DNA of 64,000 nt from a bacterium (GCA_020444425.1 JAHLLB010000007.1:1-64000), one strand, 5' to 3'; shown: positions 33,202 to 42,653, counted from the stretch's first letter. Notes: generated from the sequence alone by a model not told the origin. A program made the numbers and translations.

Positions 33202-33433
33202 AACCCGGGTCCGGATACGGGGCCACGATACCGTCTACGCGTGTAGCCACTCTATTGCAGTCTCAATGAATCCGTAACGCCAAGTGGCAGGCCGGAATCA
33301 TCCAGCTCGAAAAGCTTAGCGGTGGCGCTCGAGCACGCGCCAGCCGAGCAGACCGTCCATCGCGTCGTCAAGCAGCTCGCCGAACGGCCAAGGCAAACTG
33401 TTGACGTGGCTTTATGTGCGTAATCTTAAAAGA

Positions 33434-33484
33434 TTAGGCAGCCATTGCATAGCCGTAATCATCGGCATTTGAAGGTTTGTTCGC
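33434..33484 (-). other. ssrA: tmRNA tag-peptide reading frame
   Basis: GCG AAC AAA ... GCC TAA encodes ANKPSNADDYGYAMAA. This is the usual form of a proteolysis tag: AN at the start, acidic residues and DYGYA-type middle, Ala-Ala end. The penultimate part is AMAA and not the common ALAA. Confidence 0.93.
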
Positions 33485-33701
33485 AGGGGTGCGGGGCCAC
33501 GAACCACCCCGACGCGCGAGTACCGCCTCCCATCGTCCCGTCGAAACCAATCGTCCCCAATTGTGAAAGAACCGACTTCTTACTTCTTACACGATCAACC
33601 TAATCCGCAGTTTCCTGCGGCCCGCAATATAGTGGATTCAATATCGATCTGCTGACATCCAACTCAGATCAGTCAGACTCACTGAGAGCCGCAAACTGCA
33701 T

Positions 33702-34013
33702 TCATCGGCCAGACCGGCGAATATCACGTTTTAATTGCTGATAGACATCGCTGCGATCACGATCACGTCGAATTCCGATCCGGATGATTACGATCTTGTT
33801 CTGCTCTTCCTGATACTCATAAACAATCCGATACCTGCCTCGCGCTGCACGGACTGCTCGATAGCCCTGCAATTCATCACCAAGTAATTTGCCCAGTCGC
33901 GGCTGATCGATAAGCCGTTCCAATTGTGCGATGATTTGTTTAATAATTGCCGGGTTCCGAAGATCACGCAGATTCTTATGGGCTTGTTGTGACAGATGGA
34001 CGTCAGCCATCAT
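33702..34013 (-). CDS. RelE/ParE-type toxin
   Basis: A 103-residue protein of the RelE/ParE superfamily: MADVHLSQQAHKNLRDL at the start, then RLGKLLGDELQGYRAVRAARGRYRIVYEYQEEQNKIVIIRIGIR. RelE members cut mRNA on the ribosome; ParE members poison gyrase. I cannot tell which. Its ATG overlaps the antitoxin stop (ATGA), so it is made only after the antitoxin is translated. It lies just outside the integrated element, next to the tmRNA gene, which helps clear ribosomes stalled by RelE-type cleavage. Confidence 0.9.
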   Translation of the reverse strand: MMADVHLSQQAHKNLRDLRNPAIIKQIIAQLERLIDQPRLGKLLGDELQGYRAVRAARGRYRIVYEYQEEQNKIVIIRIGIRRDRDRSDVYQQLKRDIRRSGR

Positions 34014-34273
34014 AACAGCCCAAGGTCTTTTTTCGCGGCCTCCAGGCTGACCGTACGCCCGGCTTGAGCATCCTTGATGCCTTCCCGGATTTCCTTCATG
34101 GCCTCCGAGTCAGAAAGCAACTCCATCGTCTCGAGCAGCGATTCATACTCGTCCCAGTCCAATATTGCAACCGCAGGACGATTGCGATCCGTAATCTGGA
34201 CAACATGCTTCCGCGATGCTTTGATTACATCAGCAAACTTTGCGCGAGCTTCAGAAATACTGTACGTATACAT
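34010..34273 (-). CDS. Phd/YefM-type antitoxin
   Basis: An 87-residue antitoxin. The N-terminal half has the Phd/YefM fold pattern (YSISEARAKFADVIKASRKHVVQITDRNRPAVAILDWDEYESLLETMELL), which dimerises and binds DNA. The acidic/helical tail should neutralise the toxin encoded directly after it. I prefer the ATG at 34273 because AGGGA lies seven bases before it; the in-frame ATG at 34291 falls inside a TGTACA operator half. Confidence 0.9.
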   Translation of the reverse strand: MYTYSISEARAKFADVIKASRKHVVQITDRNRPAVAILDWDEYESLLETMELLSDSEAMKEIREGIKDAQAGRTVSLEAAKKDLGLL

Positions 34274-34330
34274 GTGCACATCCCTGTACATGTTTCACCA
34301 CATTCATCTGTACACGTCAACGTACAACCA
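34260..34330. promoter_or_regulatory. TGTACA-type operator of the toxin-antitoxin operon
   Basis: TGTACA occurs at 34285-34290 and 34309-34314, with near copies (TGTACG at 34260, CGTACA at 34321). YefM antitoxins are known to bind palindromes with a TGTACA core, so this is the probable autoregulatory site. Confidence 0.6.
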
Positions 34331-34395
34331 AACGTACGCCTCGCGCCACATGCACTACCTCAAATCTCAAAAACAAGAGAGCCACCAGAAGCAAA

Positions 34396-34417
34396 ACGGC
34401 CCCGAAACCGGGGCCGT
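34396..34417 (-). terminator. Terminator after the M23 peptidase gene
   Basis: A perfect 9-bp stem (ACGGCCCCG / CGGGGCCGT) with a 4-nt loop and TTTTG on the minus strand, 30 bases after the stop. Confidence 0.82.
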
Positions 34418-34446
34418 GAAGTGTCTATCCAGGAACGCTGACAGCG

Positions 34447-35376
34447 TCAACGTCCAGACCACAACGCGTACCCCTCGTAGAAATAATCGAGCGGATCGAC
34501 AGCCGTGTTCTCAATGCGGACCTCATAGTGCAGGTGCGGTGCGGTGGAACGGCCGGTGTTGCCGACTTCCGCGACCATCTCGCCACGTTTGACCTGCTGG
34601 CCCTTGCGTACATGCGCGCGCTTCAGGTGGCCGTATACCGTGGTGTAGCCCATGCCATGATCCACCTCGACCATGTTGCCGTAGCCCGGGGCCTTGTACA
34701 CGCGCTTGACCACACCGTCCGCCGTTGCATACACCGGCGTGCCACGTGGGGCGCTGAAGTCCGCGCCATGGTGGAACGCCCGGCGTCCGGTGAACGGATC
34801 GCGGCGGTACCCGAAGTTGTCCGTCAGCCGGCCTTCCTGAATCGGCATGATGGACGGAATATGCTGCAGCCGCTGCTCGTCGTCGACGATTTTCTGCTGT
34901 ATCTCGCCGTACGATTGCCGTGTAACCGACAACCGGCGTTCGAGATGGTCGAGCTGCACCAGCAGATCTTCGACGCGTGCATCCGCAATGACTTCCGTTT
35001 CGCGTGGTGCCAACGAACCAATACCGGCTTCGAGCACATCTTCGTCAACCGGCGGAAGGTCAACACGCAGACGCAAGCCCTGCTCACGGTCCACGAGTGA
35101 ATCCACCGAACTGATCACCTGATTCAGCTCGCCTTTCACCTGATCCAGCTGGTGTGCGAGCAATTGATTCTCATCCTGCAAGTGCCCCATTCGGCTGCGA
35201 GCATGCATCTCGCCGAACAGGTACGCACCCCCTGCGACCGCACCGAGGATGAACACGACCAGCACCACCAACCCCATCTTGACCAGCCCGCTCTGAATCT
35301 CGAGCTGTTCAAGGGAACTGGATCCTGCCTGTTGAATCAGCAGGTGGTACCGGCGTTTGGTATACGGTTTCTTCAA
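34447..35376 (-). CDS. Membrane-anchored M23-family peptidoglycan endopeptidase
   Basis: About 309 residues. A cytoplasmic N-terminus (KKPYTKRRYHLLIQQAG) is followed by one membrane helix (MGLVVLVVFILGAVAGGAYLFG), a coiled coil, and a C-terminal LytM/M23 domain with the metal and active-site motifs HHGADFSAPRGTPVYA, GYGNMVEVDHG and HLHYEVR. Such proteins cut peptide cross-links, or, when inactive, activate amidases; here the zinc ligands (H..D, HxH) are present. The start is uncertain: TTG 35376 has AAGGA upstream and fits the conserved N-terminus; TTG 35448 is the longer choice. It has its own terminator. Confidence 0.88.
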   Translation of the reverse strand: MKKPYTKRRYHLLIQQAGSSSLEQLEIQSGLVKMGLVVLVVFILGAVAGGAYLFGEMHARSRMGHLQDENQLLAHQLDQVKGELNQVISSVDSLVDREQGLRLRVDLPPVDEDVLEAGIGSLAPRETEVIADARVEDLLVQLDHLERRLSVTRQSYGEIQQKIVDDEQRLQHIPSIMPIQEGRLTDNFGYRRDPFTGRRAFHHGADFSAPRGTPVYATADGVVKRVYKAPGYGNMVEVDHGMGYTTVYGHLKRAHVRKGQQVKRGEMVAEVGNTGRSTAPHLHYEVRIENTAVDPLDYFYEGYALWSGR

Positions 35377-35812
35377 ACCGTCGTCCTTTGCTTGAGTGGA
35401 AGCTGCGTCCAATTCAACAAATGAACGCGCACAGACTCCTTTACGCAACAGTTCAATGACACGAAATCATTCGCCCAGGGTTCCATGCCGGCTGGCTACG
35501 GTCTCCCAACCGCAAAACTACACGCGCCGTACCCTGAAAACAAGATACTGAGCCCCATCCAGGCTGTCAAGACAAAAATCTGACAGCGTGATACAAATCA
35601 CCGAATACGTCTGTACTTTTCCTCGTTTGACGAGGAGTATTTCGTGTATTTTAGTAGATTCGACGCATTCTTATATGTCACTTTGCAGGCTTATCACCTG
35701 ACATACGGAGTACGGTTCGAACAAGCCTGCGTGTTTTTTCGCGATCCAACCGGCTCCCGCGACTCCTCCCGGCGTCAAAGTACGCGCTTCACCGCTCAAC
35801 AAAATGAACGGT
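35377..35812. other. Intergenic region without a clear gene
   Basis: This stretch lies between the M23 gene start and the hslU stop. It should hold the M23 promoter. It contains a CTGTCA ... TGACAG pair near 35564-35586 and an imperfect hairpin just after hslU, but nothing I can name with confidence. Confidence 0.4.
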
Positions 35813-37288
35813 TTACAAAATGTAGCGCGACAGGTCTTCGTCCTCGATCAGGTCGTCGAGTATGTCCTTGACGTCCTGCCGGGTAAACGTCACCCGCTTG
35901 ATCTTCGGCGACGGGATTTTGAACATCAGCTCTTCCAGCAACGTCGACATCACCGTATGCAACCGCCGCGCGCCAATGTTTTCCGTGGTTTCGTTCAACT
36001 GCTCCGCGATGTCCGCGATGGCGCTCAGCGCCGACTTGTCAAAGTCCAATTCCACGCCGTCCGCAGCCAACAGGGCCTGATACTGTTTCACCAGCGCATT
36101 GCGCGGCTGAGTCAGGATACGGACAAACTCCTTCTTGCCCAGCGCGTCCAGCTCGACCCGGATCGGGAATCGACCCTGCAGCTCCGGGATCAGGTCGGAC
36201 GGCTTCGAGACGTGAAACGCACCCGCTGCGATGAACAGGATGTGTTCGGTCTGCACCGGCCCGTACTTGGTCATCACCCGCGTACCCTCGACAATTGGCA
36301 GGATGTCACGTTGCACACCCTCGCGGCTGACATCGGGACCGGAACCGCCGCCTTCATCAGGGCCGACGATCTTGTCGATCTCGTCGACAATGATGATGCC
36401 CATCTCCTCCACCCTGTCGAGGGCTTCGGTGACCACGGCATCCATATCAAGGAGACGCTCGATCTCTTCATTCAGTAACAGCTCGCGAGCCTGATTGACG
36501 GGGAGACGCCGGGATTTCTTCTTCCGCGGCATCATCGGGCCGAGCATCTCCTGCAGGTTCATCCCCATCTCTTCCAGCCCCATCGGGCCGAACACCTGCA
36601 CCATGCCGCCGCCGCGATCATGCAGTTTGATCTCGACCTCGGATTCGTCCAGCTTCCCGTCCTGCAGGCGCTGCCGGAACTTCTCCCGAGTGCGCAGGTA
36701 GCGTTCCTGCTTCGGATCCGGACCGCTGTCCTCTTCCTCGATGATCTCGTCTTCGGTAACTTCCGGTTCGCTGGCGGTGTCGTCGTCATCGTCCGAGTTA
36801 AACGCCGCTTCCAGCATCGAAGTAATCGATCCGGAGGATCGGCCCTGCTTCTTGATCTTCGGCGGCGGTGGGATGATCAGGTCGAGCAATTTCTCCTCGA
36901 CGCGCTGTGCCGCGGCCTGCTGTACCTGGTCGCTGAACTCCTCGCGCACCATCGAGACAGCCGTCTCCGCCAGGTCGCGGACCATGCCCTCGACGTCGCG
37001 GCCGACATACCCGACCTCGGTGTACTTGCTCGCCTCGACCTTGATGAACGGCGCACCGGCCAGGCGTGCGAGCCGCCGGGCGATTTCCGTCTTCCCGACA
37101 CCGGTCGGCCCGATCATCAGGATATTGTTTGGGAGGATTTCCTCGCGCATCTCGCCTTCGACACGCTTGCGGCGGTACCGGTTCCGCAACGCAATCGCAA
37201 CGGCACGCTTGGCATCCTTCTGGCCAATCACATATTCGTCCAACTCGCGGACAATCTGCCGCGGCGTGAGTTCAAGCAGGGGCTTCAT
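35813..37288 (-). CDS. hslU: HslU, ATPase subunit of the HslVU protease
   Basis: A 491-residue AAA+ unfoldase that feeds substrates into HslV. The order is typical: LTPRQIVRELDEYVIGQ, Walker A GPTGVGKTE (60-68), the pore motif GYVG, then the I domain, Walker B IIIVDEIDKI, FIAAGAFH, and the C-terminal ISRYIL-like tail (DLSRYIL) that docks into HslV. The I domain carries an acidic insertion at about 160-195 (SDDDDDTASEPEVTEDEIIEEED), which helps explain why it is longer than the usual ~445 residues. The ATG overlaps the hslV stop (ATGA). Confidence 0.96.
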   Translation of the reverse strand: MKPLLELTPRQIVRELDEYVIGQKDAKRAVAIALRNRYRRKRVEGEMREEILPNNILMIGPTGVGKTEIARRLARLAGAPFIKVEASKYTEVGYVGRDVEGMVRDLAETAVSMVREEFSDQVQQAAAQRVEEKLLDLIIPPPPKIKKQGRSSGSITSMLEAAFNSDDDDDTASEPEVTEDEIIEEEDSGPDPKQERYLRTREKFRQRLQDGKLDESEVEIKLHDRGGGMVQVFGPMGLEEMGMNLQEMLGPMMPRKKKSRRLPVNQARELLLNEEIERLLDMDAVVTEALDRVEEMGIIIVDEIDKIVGPDEGGGSGPDVSREGVQRDILPIVEGTRVMTKYGPVQTEHILFIAAGAFHVSKPSDLIPELQGRFPIRVELDALGKKEFVRILTQPRNALVKQYQALLAADGVELDFDKSALSAIADIAEQLNETTENIGARRLHTVMSTLLEELMFKIPSPKIKRVTFTRQDVKDILDDLIEDEDLSRYIL

Positions 37289-37836
37289 AAGTTGATGACC
37301 TCGATCTGATCGTTGGTGAAGACACAAATCTCGGACGCGATCTGCAGCGATTCCCGCACGATTTCTTCCGCCGTCATCTTGCTGTTACCGTGACGGATCA
37401 GCGCCCGCGCGGCGGCGGTTGCATACGCACCCCCGCTGCCGACAGCGAGGACACCGTCATCCGGTTCGATCACGTCGCCCTGCCCACTGATAAGGAACAG
37501 TTCCTTTTTCGTCGCCGCGACCAGCATCGCCTCCAGCCGGCGCAGCGCACGATCGGTGCGCCAGTCCTTTGCCAATTCCACCGCAGCGCGGCGAATTTCT
37601 TTCGGGTACGCGCGTAACTTCTCGTCGAAACGATCAAACAGGGTCAACGCATCCGCGACACCGCCCGCGAATCCGACCGCGACCTTGCCGTCGGCAAGCG
37701 TGCGCAACTTGGACGCCGTCGCCTTGAGAATCGTGTCGTCGAAACTGACCTGACCGTCCGCGCCGATGGCGCTGGTTCGTCCGTGACGAACCGCCAGCAC
37801 TGTTGTCGCCCGGCGTACGGGCTTATTCTGAGCCAT
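37285..37836 (-). CDS. hslV: HslV, proteolytic subunit of the HslVU protease
   Basis: A 183-residue threonine peptidase of the proteasome superfamily. The N-terminus MAQNKPVRRATTVLAVRHG is processed before TTVLAV, so that the first Thr is the nucleophile. Lys and Asp/Gly motifs (GFAGGVADALTLFDRFD, LFLISGQGDVIEPDDGVLAVGSGG) are conserved. I use ATG 37836 with AGG upstream; an in-frame TTG two codons earlier is possible. It is followed by hslU with a 4-base overlap. Confidence 0.96.
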   Translation of the reverse strand: MAQNKPVRRATTVLAVRHGRTSAIGADGQVSFDDTILKATASKLRTLADGKVAVGFAGGVADALTLFDRFDEKLRAYPKEIRRAAVELAKDWRTDRALRRLEAMLVAATKKELFLISGQGDVIEPDDGVLAVGSGGAYATAAARALIRHGNSKMTAEEIVRESLQIASEICVFTNDQIEVINL

Positions 37837-37964
37837 GATCAAACCTGCAAGTGGATGAAGTTGCCGAATGTAGAAAATACGACATACGGCAGGCGAGCGG
37901 GTAACCTACTGCGGGTAGCCGTGCAGTTCAAGCTGAACAGAGATTTAGAAGGCTTTCGAGCGGA

Positions 37965-39266
37965 TCACAACCCGAGAACCGCTCGAAGCAGGAGGAAGAT
38001 GCCGATGCATAGCAAGCCCGCGACCGGAAGCGTCAGGATCCAGGAAAACGCAATGTTGCGAACGACACCAAAGTTCAACCCGCCGGTGCCGGAAATCAGT
38101 CCTATGCCCAGCACTGCTCCGACGAGAGTATGGGTCGTGGAAACCGGCATACCCAACTTCGAGAACAGAGTGACAACACTCGCTGCACTGAACTCGGCGG
38201 CAAAGCCGCGGGACGGCGTAATCTCCGTGATCTTCTCGCCAACGGTTCGCATCACTTTGTAGCCGTGCAAGGACAAACCAATCGCGATTCCCGCACCACC
38301 ATATATCAACACCCAAAGGGGAACCGTGACACCAGACGCAACTGCACCGGTTTTCAACGCATCAATCACCGCCGCCAGCGGGCCAATTGCATTGGCGACA
38401 TCGTTGGCTCCGTGAGAAAATGCCACGTAAGTCGCTGTTATCACCTGAAGTATGATGAACACTCGCTCAATACCGGACAGGTCAGGATGGTTCTCCGGAA
38501 CATACCTGCGCACAATCACCCACAAGATGACAAATCCAATTAACCCAGAAACAATTGCGGCAATGGTGAGGTTTGTGACATTCCACGTTATGGTTGCAAC
38601 CAGCGGCAGCTTACTGAACCCTTTTCCAATCCCTGCGAGAACAATCATCGCAATGGTCAATGCACCCAGTACCGGACCTAACTTGCGCATTCGTTTGATG
38701 GGATTCGCAGCCTGGAGAATGGTCTTGTTGACAAAAACAAACATGAGCGCGGCCACGAGTCCGCCACCTATCGGTGACAAAACCCAGGACGCGACTATGC
38801 TGCCGACCTTCTCCCATTGCACTGCTGCCGTTCCATACAGCAACAGACCGAAACCGACAATTGCACCGACGATGGAGTGAGTCGTGGAAACCGGCAACCC
38901 GAGGTTGGTTGCCACATGCAGCCAGATTCCCGCTGAGAGCATTGCAGCGACCATGCCCACAATCAGCAAGTGCGGATCATTTGCGAACATCTCGGAATTT
39001 ACAATGCCTTTACGCACTGTGTCGGTAACCGTACCACCAGCCAACACCGCACCGAGGAAATTGGCGATCGCGGCGATGACCACCGCCTGCTTGTAGGTCA
39101 AGGCATGCGAACCGACAGAGGTCGCCATGGCGTTCGCGATGTCGTTCGAGCCAATCATCCACGCCATGTAGCCGGCAAAAAGTAAGGCAAAAAGACCGAT
39201 GTACGTCAGTAGACTGGCGTTGGCGGGAACAACATCACCAAAGAAGAACGGATAAAGAAAATCCAT
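37965..39266 (-). CDS. PiT-family inorganic phosphate permease
   Basis: A 433-residue membrane protein of the PHO4/PiT family (phosphate uptake with a metal or proton). The paired signatures are present: GSNDIANAMATSVGSHALT near residue 40 and GANDVANAIGPLAAV near 285, plus the two GLPVSTTHSIVGA / GMPVSTTHTLVGAVLG repeats. About ten membrane helices are visible. It stands alone, with no PhoU-like regulator gene next to it. Confidence 0.94.
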   Translation of the reverse strand: MDFLYPFFFGDVVPANASLLTYIGLFALLFAGYMAWMIGSNDIANAMATSVGSHALTYKQAVVIAAIANFLGAVLAGGTVTDTVRKGIVNSEMFANDPHLLIVGMVAAMLSAGIWLHVATNLGLPVSTTHSIVGAIVGFGLLLYGTAAVQWEKVGSIVASWVLSPIGGGLVAALMFVFVNKTILQAANPIKRMRKLGPVLGALTIAMIVLAGIGKGFSKLPLVATITWNVTNLTIAAIVSGLIGFVILWVIVRRYVPENHPDLSGIERVFIILQVITATYVAFSHGANDVANAIGPLAAVIDALKTGAVASGVTVPLWVLIYGGAGIAIGLSLHGYKVMRTVGEKITEITPSRGFAAEFSAASVVTLFSKLGMPVSTTHTLVGAVLGIGLISGTGGLNFGVVRNIAFSWILTLPVAGLLCIGIFLLLRAVLGL

Positions 39267-39576
39267 GAATTGGCCGTATTCTTCCGTCTGTGGCGTTGAA
39301 GCAGTGCCGAGAAGAAATGCTGTCGTTGATGTCCGTGGCGGGTGTTCTCAGTATCCGCGCCACCTTGCTGCAATCCAGTCCAGCACACAGTGGATTCGTT
39401 GGCTGAATCCGGCGCTGCGAGTCTATCGCCGCTGTGTTAGGATTCTGTTAGCCCAATATTAACGCGGAGGCGGTGCGACCCACTCTGCCACCACGTATCC
39501 CGTTGAACGGTCTCCCTCAAGACTCAGCCATCCAGCGTCTGAATCTGCTAAGAGATACGTGTTGCTCGCCCGGTGT
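39267..39576. other. Intergenic region
   Basis: 310 bases between the rodA stop and the phosphate permease start, both on the minus strand. It should contain the permease promoter. I saw no convincing gene or hairpin. Confidence 0.4.
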
Positions 39577-40782
39577 TCAACCGTGGCCTCGTCTCCGCGA
39601 GGCTAGTCCAGTCGCCAGCCCGAGCGCAATCATCGAGGTCATCATGCTCGATCCGCCGTAGCTGAACAACGGCAGCGGCAACCCCGTAACCGGCATGATA
39701 CCGGTCACCATCCCGATGTTGACCAGCACCTGGAATGCGAACATCGTCGCCACTCCGACCAGGATCAGCCGTGCGAACGGCGATTCCACCCGCCGCGCCA
39801 ACCACAACATGCGCACAATCAGCACCCAGAACAGGATCACACCAATTGCCGCGCCAACAAACCCCAGCTCCTCCCCGATCACCGAGAAGATGAAGTCGGT
39901 GTGCTGTTCCGGCAGGAATCCGCCCTGGGTCTGGCTGCCCTCCAGCAGACCCTTACCCCAGAAACGGCCCGATCCGATCGCCACCTTGGACTGGATCAAC
40001 TGGTAGCCCGCTCCCAACGGGTCCGCCTCCGGATCGAGGAATGCGGTCAAGCGTGCACGCTGGTAAGGTTGCAGTTTGTTCAGCATCACCGGCGCCAGCG
40101 AACCCGCCGCGCCGACGATAATCCCCCACACCACCGCGAGGCTGATGCGGATTCCTGACCAGTACGCGAACAAAATCAGCAGGCCGATGATTACGGTGAG
40201 CGTGTACGGATTCGTGCTCGCCAGCATCACCGCCAGCGGACTGCTCACAATTACCAGCACCAGCAGCGGCAACCCCGCCCAGTAAGCCATCACGCCGACA
40301 ATCACCGGAATCACCAGCGAGGTACCCAGGTCCGGTTCGAGCAGAATCAACACGAACGGCAAGCCAGAGACCACCGCGAGCAGGATAACGTATTTCCACT
40401 GCGACAGATCGAAGCGTTTGTCGCTGAGCAGGTTGGCAACGGCGATGATAATGCCCAGTTTCGCCAGTTCCGAGGGTTGGATGTGGAACGCTCCCACCCC
40501 AATCCAGCGCCCCGTGGGGCCAGTGCCGATAAACAGCACCACCACCAGCATCAACAGCACAACGCCATAGATGATAAACGTGAACGCGAACAACAGCCGC
40601 TCCGGCAGGAACGCCGCCACCGCGAACAGCACGATACCGACGCCAACGTAAATCAATTGCCGCGTGAACAACGAGGAGTCGGTACCCATCGACGCGCTGT
40701 ACACAGCCGTCAGCCCCATCGCCAGTAAAATTAGCGTGAGGATCGGGATGTACCATTCGTCCTGGCGGATGAGCGCGTTCAT
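39577..40782 (-). CDS. rodA: RodA, peptidoglycan glycosyltransferase of the elongasome
   Basis: A 401-residue SEDS-family membrane protein that polymerises glycan strands with PBP2. About ten membrane helices; family motifs include GPTGRWIGVGAFHIQPSELAKLG, LEPDLGTSLV, and LPLPLFSYGGSSMMTSMIALGLA near the end. The ATG overlaps the PBP2 stop (ATGA). It is the last gene of mreB-mreC-mreD-mrdA-rodA. Confidence 0.96.
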   Translation of the reverse strand: MNALIRQDEWYIPILTLILLAMGLTAVYSASMGTDSSLFTRQLIYVGVGIVLFAVAAFLPERLLFAFTFIIYGVVLLMLVVVLFIGTGPTGRWIGVGAFHIQPSELAKLGIIIAVANLLSDKRFDLSQWKYVILLAVVSGLPFVLILLEPDLGTSLVIPVIVGVMAYWAGLPLLVLVIVSSPLAVMLASTNPYTLTVIIGLLILFAYWSGIRISLAVVWGIIVGAAGSLAPVMLNKLQPYQRARLTAFLDPEADPLGAGYQLIQSKVAIGSGRFWGKGLLEGSQTQGGFLPEQHTDFIFSVIGEELGFVGAAIGVILFWVLIVRMLWLARRVESPFARLILVGVATMFAFQVLVNIGMVTGIMPVTGLPLPLFSYGGSSMMTSMIALGLATGLASRRRGHG

Positions 40783-42653
40783 TCAAGCGTCTCCGGGCTG
40801 TCCGGTTGAGCCGCCGCGAGACTGTCTGCTCGAGCCTGGTTCGCACGTTCCCGGAGCACACTCCACCGATACTGCTGCCAGGTTTCTTCGTCGAGGCCAA
40901 AGTATTTACGGATCAACTTGTACGCGATCGGCGCGGCCGCCGTGGATCCATGCTCGCCATGCTCAACCACCACCGCCACCGCGATTTCCGGATCTTCGAA
41001 CGGTGCAAACGCGACGAACAGCGCGTGATCCTCGCCGTGCGGGTTCTGCGAGGTGCCGGTCTTGCCCGCAACCTGCAACCGCGGATCCTGCAACCAGTGC
41101 GCCGTGCCGCGAGGACCCTCGGTCACCGCCAGCATGTCATCACGCACCAGCTTCATCACCTCGTCCGAGAAACCGGTTTCATGACGCGTCAGCGGCAAAT
41201 CCGGGTCCTGATACGTGCTCCCATTCTTAACATGTTTGACCAGGTGCGGCTCAATCCACCAGCCGCCATTCGCCAGTGCTGCGGTAAAAGTTGCGCACTG
41301 CAACGGCGTTGTCAGCACATCGCCCTGCCCGATCGAGATGTTGAACAACTGGCCTTCCGTCCAGCCGCCACCGTACCGCTTGTCGAGGTATTCCTGGCTC
41401 GGCAGAATGCCGGCGTTCTCATGCGGCAAGTCGATACCGGTCTTCTGACCAAACGGGAATCGGCTCATGTACTCATAGTAAGTTTCGATCCCCATCTGCC
41501 GGCCAAGCAAGTAGTAAAACACATCGCACGATGATTCGATCGAGAGGCGATGCTCCACTTCGCCATGTCCGCCGTGGTTCCAGCAGCGGAAGAAGCGGCG
41601 GCCCAACTGATACCCGCCAGCGCAAGTAACTCCCCAGCTGGTCGAGATCGTCCCGCTTTCCAGCCCGGACGCGAGCACGGCCATCTTGAACGTCGACCCC
41701 GGGGGATACGACCCCTGCACCGCGCGGTGGATCAACGGCTTCATCGGATCGTCCTGCAACGCCTTCCACTCGGCGGGACTCAACGTGCCCGCGAACGTTT
41801 CCGGCGGATAATCCGGAACCGACGCCAACACCAGCACCTCGCCAGTCTTCGGCTCAATGCACACCGCCGACCCGGCCCAACCTTGCAGCAGTTGTTCCGC
41901 TGTCTGCTGCAACTCAAGATCAATCGTCAGGATCAGATCCGACCCGGGTGAGGGGTCTTGGGATTCCATCCCCGGCAACGGACCAATGATCCGGCCCTTG
42001 GCATCTACTTCGAGGTATTCGTACCCGCGCTGACCGGTGAGTACCGTGTTCCACTGCTGTTCGAGACCCGCCAACCCGACGATATCCCCTTCCTGGAAGT
42101 TGGGGAACTCCTCCCGGCGCTCGATCTTCAGCTCGCCGATGTGACCGAGCGTGTGTGACGCAATCGGGTTCGGGTACGCCCGTTTCACCTCAACGCGGAA
42201 GTGTACACCTGGAATTCGCGCCCGACGCTCCTCAATCGCGGCCATCATTTCGAACGGCACATCGCGCAACAGACGAACCGGTGTGTACCAGTTCCCCGGA
42301 ATCTTTTCCAGACGCTTCTCAAATTCGACGCTGTCGATGCCGGTGATGGCGAGCAGGGTGTCCCGCGCGTCCGGATTCTGCCGGATCACTCGTGGAATCC
42401 CCATCAGCGTGTAGGAAGGATAGTTGTCGACCAGCAACTGGCCGTGACGGTCGAGCATCAGGCCACGCAACGGCGGTTTCTCGATCACACGGACACGGTT
42501 GGTCTGGGACTGGCGCAGGTAGAGGTCGGACTGCACCAACTGCAGGCGGGCAAGACGAAACAGCAGGACGAGGCACAGCAATACCGCCACCAGAATCAGC
42601 GCGTTCAACCGATTCGGGTCAAACCGCACGCTTGCTTTCGTCCGCTCAGTCAA
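40779..42653 (-). CDS. mrdA: Penicillin-binding protein 2, elongation-specific transpeptidase
   Basis: About 624 residues. A single N-terminal membrane helix (LNALILVAVLLCLVLLFRLA) is followed by the PBP dimerisation domain (YPNPIASHTLGHIGEL) and the transpeptidase domain with SxxK (GSTFKMAVLASG), SxN (SSCDVFYYLLGRQMG) and KTG (AGKTGTSQNPHG). It cross-links peptidoglycan for sidewall growth. The likely start is TTG 42653, which overlaps the mreD end by 8 bases and has AAGGTG before it; the longer frame to 42707 would run well into mreD. Confidence 0.95.
   Translation of the reverse strand: MTERTKASVRFDPNRLNALILVAVLLCLVLLFRLARLQLVQSDLYLRQSQTNRVRVIEKPPLRGLMLDRHGQLLVDNYPSYTLMGIPRVIRQNPDARDTLLAITGIDSVEFEKRLEKIPGNWYTPVRLLRDVPFEMMAAIEERRARIPGVHFRVEVKRAYPNPIASHTLGHIGELKIERREEFPNFQEGDIVGLAGLEQQWNTVLTGQRGYEYLEVDAKGRIIGPLPGMESQDPSPGSDLILTIDLELQQTAEQLLQGWAGSAVCIEPKTGEVLVLASVPDYPPETFAGTLSPAEWKALQDDPMKPLIHRAVQGSYPPGSTFKMAVLASGLESGTISTSWGVTCAGGYQLGRRFFRCWNHGGHGEVEHRLSIESSCDVFYYLLGRQMGIETYYEYMSRFPFGQKTGIDLPHENAGILPSQEYLDKRYGGGWTEGQLFNISIGQGDVLTTPLQCATFTAALANGGWWIEPHLVKHVKNGSTYQDPDLPLTRHETGFSDEVMKLVRDDMLAVTEGPRGTAHWLQDPRLQVAGKTGTSQNPHGEDHALFVAFAPFEDPEIAVAVVVEHGEHGSTAAAPIAYKLIRKYFGLDEETWQQYRWSVLRERANQARADSLAAAQPDSPETLE

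Larger units (their letters stand above)
33181..33558 (-). ncRNA. ssrA: Transfer-messenger RNA
   Basis: The 5' end reads GGGGACGATTGGTTTCGACG and the 3' end TCGACTCCCGGCGTCTCCACCA; the two ends pair as a 7-bp acceptor stem with one G-U. The length is about 378 nt. The T-loop region and the encoded CCA are present, and the tag frame with its resume codon GCG and stop TAA lies at 33434-33484. tmRNA rescues stalled ribosomes and tags the products for degradation. Its 3' end is the integration site of the element to the left and remains intact. Confidence 0.95.

Noticed and set aside
33560..33700. A clear tmRNA promoter
   Set aside because: I could not find a convincing -35/-10 pair at the right distance from the mature 5' end; the precursor may start further upstream.
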